Assembly (NCBI RefSeq): GCF_023242945.1
Contig: NZ_JALKFT010000005.1
Location: forward strand, 124,001-188,000
Direction: 5' to 3'
Source of the DNA: Frankia umida
GTDB lineage: Bacteria; Actinomycetota; Actinomycetes; Frankiales; Frankiaceae
Length of the DNA: 64,000 nt
This document shows positions 28,601-40,600 of this stretch, piece by piece. The notes below the pieces were generated by a model. It was not told where the DNA came from. It saw only the letters and a list, made by a program, of their open reading frames with translations, and ran no database searches. How positions within the stretch are numbered: the stretch's first letter is position 1; every line of letters starts with the position of its first letter. Made by a program: the position numbers and the translations under genes.

Positions 28601-31600
28601 TGCCCGCCGCGGCCGACGATCCCGCCACGGACGAGGACCCCGCCACGGCCGGGTCGTCCGCCGCGGCCGGGCAGCGGAAGTGGACCGAGCGGCTGCGGGC
28701 GTCCGTGGCGAGCCGGCTGCCGGGGCACATGGTGCCGGCGGCGTTCGTCGTGCTGGCGGCCCTGCCGACCACCGCGAACGGCAAGCTGGACCGCCGGGCG
28801 CTGCCCGCGCCGGACTTCGCCGCCGCCGTCGGCAGCGGCGGCCGGGCACCGGCGACAGCCGCCGAGACGATCCTGCGTGACGTCTTCGCCGACGTCCTCG
28901 GGCAGCCCGGCGTCGGCGTCGACGACTCGTTCTTCCACCTCGGCGGCGACAGCATTCTGGCGTTCTCGATGGTCACCCGGGCCGCCGCCCGCGGACTGAC
29001 GGTGGCCCTGGCGGACGTGTTCGCCCACCCGACCGTCGCAGCCCTCGCCGCCCTGGCGGCCCCGGACGCCCTCGCCGCTCCTGCAACCCCGGACGCCACC
29101 GGCTCGATCGCCGCCACCGGCTCGACCAGGACCGAGATCGAGCTCGCGGTGGACGAGGCGGAGCTGGCCCGCGTCCGGGCGCGGTTCCCGGCCGCGACGT
29201 CGGTGTGGCCGCTGTCGCCGTCACAGTCGGGGTTGCTGTTCCACCGACTGCTCGACGGTGAGGACAGCCCCGACGTCTACGTCCTGCAGTTCGTCCTGGA
29301 ACTGGGCGACGTCGGGGATGTGGCGCGGTTGCGGGCGGCGTCGCGGGCACTGATCGCCCGCCATGAGCTGCTGCGGGCCGCGATCGTGTCCGACGGGCGG
29401 GTGCCGGCGCAGGTGGTTCTGCCCGCCGCCGACCCGGAGTGGACCGTGGTCGACCTCTCCGGCTGGCCGGCGGCCGAGGCCCGGGCCGAGACCCGCCGGC
29501 TGGTCGAAGCCGACCGGGCCGGACGGTTCGACCTGGCGACACCGCCGCTGATCCGCTTTCTGTGGGTGCGTACCGGCACGCAGACGGCGACCCTGGCCGT
29601 CTGCGCCCACCATGTCGTCACCGACGGCTGGTCACTGCCGCTGCTGCTGCGTGAACTGTTCACGCTCGCGGCCGCCGACGATCCGGCTCTGGCCGGCGCA
29701 GGACTGCCGGCGCCGCGCCCGTACTCCGACCATCTGCGCTGGCTGCGAGCCCAGGACGGCGACGCGGCCCGAGCCGCCTGGCGCGCGGCGCTGGCCGGCC
29801 TCGACACACCGACCCTGCTCGCCGGCGGCGGCCATCGCACGACACCCGCCAGCGAGGCGTCCACGGGCAGCGCGTCCACGGGCAGCGCGTCCACAGGCAG
29901 TGCGTCCACGGGCGGTGCGTCCGGTGGGGGCAGCCCTGCGACGGTGGAGCGGGAGATCGACGCGGAGCTGGCCCGGCGGCTTGGCGAGCTTGGTCGGGCG
30001 CGGGGGTTGACGTTCGCGACGATCCTGCGGGCGGCGCACGCGGTGCTGCTGTCGCGGGCGGTCGGTCGGGACGACGTCGTGTTCGGCGAGGCGGCCTCCG
30101 GACGTCCACCGGCGCTGGCGGGGGTCGACACGATGGTCGGCCTGTTCGTCACCACCGTGCCGGTGCGGGTGACGGTGCGCGCCGGTGAGCCGGTCGCGGC
30201 CCTGATGGCCGATCTGCAGGCCGCGCAGGGTGCCCTGTTCGCCCATCACCACCTGGGTCTGGCCGAGATCCAGGCGGTGGCCGGGCTCGGGGAGCTGTTC
30301 GACACGCTGCTCGTCGTCGAGTCCTATCCGTTCGACCCGGCGACCCTGCTGCCCGCCGGCGGTCCGCGTCTGGTCGGTCTCGACGGCCATGACGCGACCC
30401 ACTACGCGCTCACCGTCCGGGTCATCCCGGGCGAGCGGCCCCGGTTCACCTTCGGCTACCAGCCGGACCTGCTGGAAGCCACCACCGTGGCCGCCCTCGC
30501 CGACCGGCTGCTCGCCCTGCTGGCCGAGATCGCCGCCGACCCGGACCGTCCCGTCGGTGCCCTGGCGGGTTCGCGGCCGGCCGACCCGGCCGACCCGGCC
30601 GACCCGGCTGCCCCGCTCATCCCCGGTGTTCCGGGTGTTCCGTCCGAGTTGGTCGGGGCGTCCGAGCTGGTGGGGGCGTCCGAGGGGGGCGATCTGGACG
30701 TCACGTTGCCGCGGCTGTTCGAGGCGCAGGTGCGACGCGCCCCGGAGGCGGTGGCGTTGCGCTGGCGGGAGGAGGAGCTCACCTACGCCGAGCTCGACAT
30801 ACGGGCGAACCGGCTCGCCCAGGTGCTGCGTGGACGTGGGGTCGGCCCCGAATCGATCGTCGCGGTCGCCCTGCCCCGGTCGATCGACCTGGTCGTGGCG
30901 CTGCTCGCGGTGCAGAAGGCGGGCGGCGCGTACCTGCCGGTCGACCCGACCTACCCGTCCGAGCGGATCACGTTCATGCTGCGCGACGCGTCCCCGGTGT
31001 GCGCGGTGACGACCGTCGCCGACCGGGCGGCGCTGCCGGTGCGCACCGGGATACCACTGCTCGCGCTGGACGATCCGCTGGTCGTCACGGCCCTCGCCGA
31101 GCAGCCGCCGACCACGCCGGACATCGACCCGCGCGGCGACCATCTCGCCTACGTGATCTACACCTCCGGCTCCACCGGACGGCCCAAGGGCACGCTGATC
31201 CCGCACCGCAACGTCGTGCGGCTGTTCGCCGACACCCAGGACTGGTTCCACTTCGACGACCGCGACGTGTGGACGCTGTTCCACTCGGTGTCGTTCGACT
31301 TCTCCGTCTGGGAACTGTGGGGTCCGCTGCTGCACGGCGGACGGCTCGTCGTCGTCGACCACGAGGTGTCCCGCTCACCCGAGGCGTTCCGGGCGCTGCT
31401 GGCCCGCGAGGCGGTCACCGTCCTGAACCAGACGCCGTCGGCGTTCGCCACCCTCATCGATGCCGATGCCGATGCTGACGCCGCTGCCGGGCCGGGCACG
31501 TCCGCACCCGCGCTCGCCCTGCGACTGGTGATCTTCGGTGGGGAGGCGCTGGACACGAGCCGGCTCGCCCCCTGGTACGCCCGGCACGCGCCGGACGCCC

Positions 31601-34600
31601 CACACCTGGTCAACATGTACGGGATCACCGAGACCACGGTGCACGTCACCTACCTGCCGCTGCCGGTGGAGAACAACGACGGCGGACGTGGGCTGATCGG
31701 GGTGCCGATCCCCGGTCTGCGGGCGCGGCTGCTCGACCGGCACCTCACCCCCGTCCCGCCGGGGGTGCCCGGGGAGATCTACGTCAGCGGTGGGCAGCTC
31801 GCGCGGGGCTATTTGGGTCGGCCCGGTCTGAGCGCCACCCGGTTCGTCGCCGATCCCCACGGCACACCCGGTGATCGGCTCTACCGCACCGGTGACCTGG
31901 CCCGTCAGGCTCCGGACGGCACACTGGAATACCTCGGTCGGGCCGACGACCAGGTCAAGATCCGCGGCTTCCGGATCGAGCCGGGGGAGATCGAGGCGGT
32001 GCTCGCCGCCGATCCGACGGTGGCCCGCGCCGTCGTCCTCGCGCGTCCCGACGCGGCCGGGCGGGCCCGCCTGATCGCCTATGTCGTCCCGTCCGCGACC
32101 GACGCCGACGCCGTCCAGCAGGTTGATGTGGCGGCGCTGCGGGCCCGGGCCGCGGCGGTGCTGCCCGACTTCATGGTGCCCGCGGCCGTCGTGGCGCTGC
32201 CCGGACTGCCCCTGACCGGCAACGGCAAGCTCGACCGGGCCGCCCTGCCCGCCCCCGACCTCGGCGCCGCCACCTCGGCCCGAACCGGCCGCACCCAGCT
32301 CGAACGGACCCTGTGCGCGGTGTTCAGCACCGTGCTGGGCCTGGACCGGGTCGGCGTCGACGACGATTTCCTCACCCTCGGCGGCGACAGCATCCTCGCG
32401 ATCGGGCTCGTCAACCGGGCCCGGCGCGAAGGCGTGCGCGTCACGCCCCGCGAGGTGTTCCTGCAGCGCACCCCGGCCGCCCTCGCCGCCCTCGTCGCCG
32501 CCCGCACCCCCACCGCGTCCACCGCTGCCACCTCCACCCCTGCCACCTCCACCCCTGCCACCTCCGCCTTTGCCACGTCCACCTCGGACGCGCCCGCCGC
32601 TGCTGCCTCCTCCGCCTCCGCGTCCACCGCCTTCGGTGCGGCTGGGGCGGCGCGGGAGGAGGCGCTCGGCATGCTGACGCCGCTGCCGATCGTGGCTCGG
32701 CTCGCCGAGTGGGGTGGGCAGATCCGGCGGTTCAACCAGGCGTTCCTGGTGGGGACACCGGCCGACGCCGACGAGCCGAGCCTGCGGGCGGCGCTGGAGG
32801 CGCTGCTGGCCCACCACGACGGGCTGCGCGCCCGGTTGCTGCGTCCGGCGCCGTCGGTGTGGCTGATGCGGATCGACCCGCCGGGCATCCCCGACCCGGA
32901 CCTGCTCGTCCGGATCGACACCGCCGGGCTCGACGAGGCGGCGCTGCGGGCGACGATCACCGCCGCGTCCGGTTCGGCCGCGGGACGCCTCGACCCCGAC
33001 GCCGCGACGATGGTCCGCGCGGTGTGGCTCGACGCCGGCCCCGGCCAGCCCGGACGGCTGGTGCTGGTCGCCCACCATCTTGTCGTCGACGGCGTGTCCT
33101 GGCGCATTCTGCTCGACGACCTGACCGACGCCTACGCGGCGGTGCGCGCCCAGCGGCCGGTCGCGCTCGACCCGGTCGGCACCTCACTGCGGGCCTTCTC
33201 CCGGATCACCGCCGAGGCCGCCGCCGCACCCGAACGCCTCGGCGAGCTGACCCACTGGCTGGCCACCCTCGCCCCCGGCGGACGTCCGTTCACCGAACCG
33301 TCCCGCTCGGGCGGGGTGGGCACGGTCGCCGGCACCGCACGGCTGCGGGTCGACCTGCCGGTGTCGACGACATCGGCGCTGCTCACCGGTGTTCCGGCGG
33401 CCACCGGCGCGGAAATCACCGATGTGCTGCTCACCGCGCTGCGCCAGGCGATCCCGGCGGAGGGTCCCTCCGGCGATCCGTCCGGCGATCTGATCGTCGA
33501 CCTGGAACGGCACGGACGCACGGAGCTCACCGACGAGGTCGACCTCGCCCGCACGGTCGGCTGGTTCACCAGCATCGCCCCGGTACGCCTCGGCCCCGCC
33601 CACGGTTGCGCCCGCGAGGTGCTCGCCGCGGTCACCGCGACACTGCGGGCGGTACCGGACGCCGGGATCGGTTTCGGCCTGCTGCGCTACGCCAACCCGC
33701 TGGCCGGACCCACCCTCGCCGCGGCCGGACACGCCCAGGTGCTGTTCAACTACCTGGGCCGGTTCGGCACCGACGGACGCGCCGACTTCGCCCCGGCCCC
33801 CGAGTTCGACGCGCTCGCCGCCTCCTTCGACCCCGACCTCGGCGTCGGCTACCCGCTGACCGTCGACGTCGCCTGCGTCGACACCGCGCAGGGCCCACGG
33901 TTGCAGGCCACGTTCACCTACCTGACGACCATCCTCACACCGGACGTCACCGCCCGCCTCGCCGCCGCCTTCGTCGACGCCCTCGGCGATCTCGCGACAC
34001 TGGCCACCCCGAACACCACCGCTGGTCCCGGCACCGACTCTGCCGCCAGCACCGACTCTGCCGCCAGCACCGACTCTGCGGCCGGCACCGGTCCGTCCTC
34101 GCCGATCGTGGCGGCGGCCCGTGCGCTCGTCGAACTGTCGGACGAGCAGACCAGCCGGATCGCGCAGGCCTTCCCGGCCGGAATCGACGCGGTCTGGCCG
34201 CTGTCACCGTTGCAGGAGGGGCTCTACTTCCAGTGGGCGCTGGACCGCACCAGCGACGCCTACACCGCCCAGTTCTCCTTCGACTTCGACCACCGTCTGG
34301 ACGTCGACCGGCTGCGCCGAGCCACCACGGCGTTCATGGCCCACCACCCGACCGTGCGGGCCGGTTTCCTCAGCGACGGGCTGCCCCACACGGTGCAGGT
34401 CATCGTCCGGGGCCTGCCGGCGCCGGTCGAGGAGATCGACCTGACCGGGCTGCCGGAGGCGCTGCGGGAGCAGCGGGCACGGGAGATCGCGGCGGCCGAC
34501 CGGGCCCGTCCGTTCGATGTCTGCGCGCCGCCGCTGTTCCGCCTGACCCTGCTGCACCTGGCCGACAACCTCGACCGGCTCGTCATCAACCGTCAGGTCC

Positions 34601-37600
34601 TGCTGTGGGACGGCTGGTCCGGCGCGCTGGTCGTCGAGGACCTGCTCACCCGCTACGCCGCCGACGAGGACAGTGCCGCACCGGCGACCGCGACCGCACC
34701 GGCGACCGCGGCGACCGCGGCGACCGCGGCGACCACGGTAGGCGCGTCGTTCGCGGACTACCTGGGCTGGCTGCGGGAGCAGGACACCGGCGCCGCCGAG
34801 GCGGCGTGGCGCTCGGCGCTCGCCGGGCTGGACGAGCCGACGATGGTGATCCCGGCGGCCCGCGGGCTGGCACCGGTCGCACCGGAGCGGATCACCGCCG
34901 AGGTGCCCGAGGGCACCGCCGCGGCGGCCCGCGCGGCCGCCCGGGCGCACGGCGTCACCCTCAACACGATCTTCAACACGGCGTTGGCGCTGGTCCTGGC
35001 CAGTGTCACCGGCGGCGACGACATCGTGTTCGGGACGACCGTCGCCGGGCGACCGACCGAGCTGGACGGCATCGACGAGGTCGTCGGACTGTTCCTGAAC
35101 ACCGTCCCGGTCCGCATCCGCCTCGACCCGGCCGAATCCGTCGGGGACCTGCTGCGCCGCGTCGCCGGTGACCGCCTTGACCTGCTCGACCACGAGTATC
35201 TCGGGCTCGCCGAGATCCAGCGGGCCAGCGGGCATCCGGTCCTGTTCGACACGCTCTACGTGCTGCAGAACTTCATCGACGAGGTGGCGAACGAGCGGAC
35301 CACCGCCCGCCACGGCATCATCGCCGGGTCGAGCCTCGACCACACCCACTTCCCGCTGACGTTCGTCCTGGCCCCCGGCACGCGGATCACCATGCGGCTG
35401 GAGTACCGGGCGGACGTCGTCGACGCGGACCTGGCGCACGCCCTGTTCGACCGGTTCCTCGCCACCGTCGGCACTCTCGTCGCCGACCTCGACGCGCCCG
35501 TCGGACGGATCGACCCGCTGCTGCCCGCGGAACGGATCCGTCTGGCCAGCGACACCGCCCTCGTGCGCGAACCGATCGGCACCGAGACCATCGCCGACCT
35601 GCTCGCCACCCGGGCCGCGGCGGTCGGCGACGAGACCGCGCTCGTCCTGGGCGGCCAGCGGCTGACCTACGCCGAGCTCGACGCCCGGGTCAACCAGGTC
35701 GCCCGGCTGCTGAGCGCCCGCGGCGCCGGCCCCGAGACGGTGGTCGCGCTCGGCCTCGGCCGCACCCTGGACATGGTCGTCGCCCTGTTCGCGGTGCTGC
35801 GCACCGGCGCCGCCTACCTGCCGCTCGAACTCGACCATCCGCCGGCCCGCCTGACCAGCATGGTCGCCGACGCCGGCGCCACCCTGGCCCTGACCACCGC
35901 GGCCACCCACCGTTACCTCGCCGATCTGCCCGAGGGTGCCGACCTGCCCGAGGGTGCCGGCCTCGCCGAAGGCGCTGGCCTGTCCGAAGGCGCCGACCGG
36001 GTGGCGTCCGCGGCGGTGCGGTGGCTGGAACTGGACGATCCGGAGCTGGCCGCCGAACTCGCCGCCACCTCGGCGGACCCGCTCTCGGACGCCGAGCTCG
36101 GCGCGTTCGCGCGCGGCCGGGCCGACCGGCTCGACCATCCCGCGTACGTGATCTACACGTCCGGTTCGACGGGACGGCCCAAGGGTGTCGTCACGCCCTA
36201 CCGCGGGCTGACGAACATGCAGCTCAACCACCAGAAGGAGATCTTCGCGCCGACGGTGGCGGCGGCCGGCGGCCGGCGGCTGCGGATCGCGCACACCGTC
36301 TCGTTCGCCTTCGACATGTCCTGGGAGGAGCTGCTCTGGCTCGTCGAGGGCCACGAGGTGCACATCTGCGACGAGGAACTGCGCCGCGACGCCGAAGGAC
36401 TCGTCGCCTACTGCGACCGGCACCACATCGACGTCGTCAACGTGACGCCGACCTACGCGCTGCACCTGTTCGAGGCCGGCCTGCTCGAACGGGACGAGGC
36501 ACCGGCGGGCACCGGGCGGCACCGTCCGGCGCTGGTGATGCTCGGCGGGGAAGCCGTCCCGGACTCGGTGTGGAACCGGCTGCGCGACACCGACGGCATC
36601 ACCGGCTACAACCTGTACGGGCCGACCGAGTACACCATCAACACCCTCGGCGCCGGCACGTCCGACAGTGTCACCCCGGCGGTCGGCCGGCCGATCCGCA
36701 ACACGGCGGTACTCGTCCTCGACCGCTGGCTGCGTCCCGTTCCCGACGGTGTCGCCGGCGAGCTCTACATCGCCGGGGACGGGCTGGCCCGCGGCTATCT
36801 CGGCCAGCTCGGGCTGACCGCGGCCCGGTTCGTCGCCGACCCCGTCCACCTGGGCGCGCGGATGTACCGCACCGGCGACCTGGTGGTCCGCCGGCCCGAC
36901 GGCAACCTCGACTTCCTCGGACGCACCGACGACCAGCTGAAGATCCGCGGTCACCGGATCGAACTCGGCGAGGTCATCTCGGCGTTGGACGGCCATCCGG
37001 GGGTCAGCCAGTCCGCGGTCATCGCCGTCCCCGACCCGACGCTGCCCGGCTCCAAGCGGCTCGTCGCCTACGTCGTGCCGGCGCGGCGCGGCGCGGACGA
37101 CCGGGCGGTCACCGAGACCGAGCAGGTCGGCGAATGGCAGCAGATCTACACCGACGAGTACGAGCGCATCCCCACCGCCGCCACCGTCGAGGACTTCGCC
37201 GGCTGGGACTCCAGCTACGACGGGACGCCGATCCCGCTGCCGGACATGCGCCAGTGGCGCGCGGCCACCGTCGAACGCGTCCAGGCACTGGCACCGGACG
37301 CGGGCCAGGGCCAGGCTCCGGGTCGACGCATCCTGGAGATCGGGGTTGGCACCGGTCTGCTGCTCGGCCCGCTCGCCCCCGGCTGCGAGGCGTACTGGGC
37401 GACGGACTTCGCCGCCCCGGTCGTCGCGAAGCTGCGCGCCGAGGCCGCCGCCGACCCGCGGCGATTCGGCGCCGTCGAGCTGCGCCACGCCCCCGCGCAC
37501 ATCACCGAGGGCCTGCCGCGCGCGTTCTTCGACACGGTCGTCATCAACTCGGTGATCCAGTACTTCCCGAGCGCCGACTACCTGCGCGGTGTGCTGCTCG

Positions 37601-40600
37601 GCGCCCTGGAACTGCTCGCCCCCGGCGGCTCCATCCTCATCGGGGACGTGCGTGACCTCGGCCGCCTGCGCGCCTTCCACAGCGCCATCGAACGTCGTGC
37701 CCTCGAACGCCGTGCCCTCGAACGTCGTGCCCTCGAACGTCGTGCCCTCGAACGCCGCGCCCTCGAAGGCGACGTCGACGCCGGTTCGGCCACCGATCCG
37801 CGGCGGTTCGCCGCCGCCGTCGACCGGCGTCTCCAGCTGGAGAAGGAACTGGTCGTCGCGCCCGCGTTCTTCCACGCCCTGGCCGCCGACGCCGGGCTCG
37901 AGGTCTGTGTGCGGGTCAAGCGTGGCCACCACCGCAACGAACTCACCCGCCACCGCTACGACGTCGTGCTGCGCCGCCCGACGGTCGCGCGGCACACCCC
38001 CGACCCGACGGCCGCGTCGGAGTGGACGGAACTGACCTGGGGGGTGGACGTGGTCGACCTGGCCGGGTTCACCGCGTTCCTACGGGGACGGCGACCGGCG
38101 CGGGTGCGGCTGGCCGCCATGCCCGACGCCCGGGTCGCCGCCGAACTCGCCACCATCGACCTCGCGGACGCCACCGCCGCCGAGGTGATCGGGCAGGCCG
38201 CGCAGACACTCGCCGTCGACCCCGAGGACGTCCACGCCCTCGCCGACACCCTCGGCTACACCGCCGCGCTCGAGCCCCGCAGCGACACCGCCGGCCTGCT
38301 CGACGTCGTGCTCGTCCACGGCACACGCCCGACCGACCTGCCCTTCACCGCCCCGACGACGTCCACCGCCGCGACGGAGCGCACCTCCGTGACGGCGTCC
38401 AGCGCCGCGGCGGAGCACACGAACGATCCGACGGCGGCGCGTGCGGCGGGAGCGCTGGTGGCCCGGCTGCGCACCGATCTCGCGACGGTGCTGCCGGACT
38501 ACGCGGTACCGGCGGCGTTCATGCCGCTCACCGAGATCCCCCGCAACGCCAACGGCAAGCTGGACGTGGCCGCGTTGCCCGCGCCGCGGCCGGTGGCCCG
38601 CAGTTCGGGGCGCGCGCCGGCCGCCGGCGTCGAACAGGCCCTCGCCGACCTGTTCGCGGACATCCTGGGTCTGCCCTCGGTCGGGGCGGACGACAACTTC
38701 TTCGCCCTCGGCGGCCATTCGCTGCTCGCCACCCGAGTGGTCAGCCGGGCGAGGACGACACTCGGCGTGGAACTGGCCATCCGTGACCTGTTCGACGCGC
38801 CGACGGTCGAGGCACTGGCCGCGAAACTCACCACGGGCACGGGCACGGGTGCGGCGGGCGCCGGCCGGACCCGTCCGGTGCTGCGTGCGGCAACGCCCCG
38901 TCCGGCGCGCGTCCCGCTGTCGGCGGCGCAGCGCAGGCTGTGGCTGGTCGACCGGCTCGCCGGTGGCACCGACGCCTACAACTACCCGCTCGCCCTGCGC
39001 CTGGCCGGCCGGATCGACCTCGACGCGCTCCGGGCCGCCGTCGCCGACCTGATCACCCGGCACGAGGTGCTGCGCACGGTCATCACCACTGATGACGGCA
39101 CGCCCTACCAGCACATCCTCGACCCGGCCGTCGCCCTCACCCGCATCACCATCACCCACGACGCCGCTGCCGGCGCTGAGGGCGGGGATGTCGGTGTCGA
39201 GGGGACGCAGCGGTGGATCGCGGCGGCGACGGCGCGGCCGTTCGACCTGGCGGTCGAGCCGCCGCTGCGGCTGCGGGTGCGCGGCGAGGCGGACGGTGAC
39301 GTCCTGCTGGTCGTCCTGCATCACATCGCCACCGACGAATGGTCGGACCGGCCGTTCCTGCTCGATCTGGACGCCGCCTACACCGCCCGGCTCGCCGGGC
39401 GGACCCCACGGTTCGCGCCGCTGCCCGTCCAGTACGCGGACTTCACGCTGTGGCAGCGTGACCTGCTCGGTGACCCGGCGGACCAGGACAGCCTCGCCGC
39501 CCGTCAACTCGCCTTCTGGCTGGACGCGCTGCGCGGTCTGCCGCAGCGGATCGCGCTGCCGCTGGACCGGGAGCGCCCGGCTGAGCGCGACGGACGGTCC
39601 GGTCGGGCGGTGCGCGTCCTGCCGGCGCCGGTGACGGCCGGGCTGCGGGCACTGTGCACGGCCACCGCAACCAGCATATCGATGCTCGTCCACGCCGCCC
39701 TCGCCACCCTGCTGCACCGGCTCGGCGCCGGTGACGACATCCCGATCGGCGTGCCGGTCGCCGGACGCACCGACGCGGGTCTCGAACAGCTCGTCGGCTT
39801 CTTCGTCAACACCCTGGTCGTGCGTTCCGACCTGACCGACGACCCGACGTTCCGGGATCTGCTGGCCCGCACCCGCCAGACCGACCTGGCCGCCTTCGAC
39901 CACGCCGACCTGCCGTTCGAGGACATCGTCGCGGCCCGTCGCGGCCGGCGCGTCCCCGGGGTGAACCCGCTGTTCCAGGTGATGGCGGGCTACCACCATC
40001 TGGGCGGCGACGACCGGGCACTGTTCGGCCAGCCGGTGAGCTGGATCAACCCGGAGGTCGGCAGCGCCAAGTTCGACCTGGACGTGACGTTCGTCGACCG
40101 GGCGGCCACCGGTGAGATCACCGCTCTGGTCGAGTTCGCCCTCGACATCCTCGACCCGTCCAGCGGCGCCAGGCTCGCCGACCGGCTCGTCCGGCTGCTG
40201 GCCAGGATCGTGGACGATCCTGATCGTCCGGTCAGCCGGCTGCTCCTGCTCGACGCCGACGAACGGGCCGCCGCCCTACGCGCCGCCGCCGGCCCCCGAC
40301 GCGCCCTGCCCGCCACCCCAGCCGTCCCCGCCACCCCAGCCATCCTCACCACCCCAGCCGTCCCCGCCGCGCTGTCGGGCCCGGCCCGGACGGTGCCCGA
40401 TCTGCTGGACCGGGCGGTGGCGGCCTACCCGGACCGGGTCGCGCTGGTCACCGAGACCGAGAGCCTCACGTTCACCGAACTCGCCGCCGAGGTGGCGCGG
40501 ATCGCCCGGCGGATCGCCCGGCTGCGCCTCACCCCCGAGACGATCGTCGGCGCCGAGATGGTCGTCGCCGTCGCGCTGCCCCGGGCCCGGATGGTCCCGG

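Noticed and set aside
34204..37995. 1,263-codon open frame antisense to the giant NRPS
   Set aside because: It exists only because GC-rich codons avoid stops on the other strand. The plus-strand NRPS motifs are unbroken.
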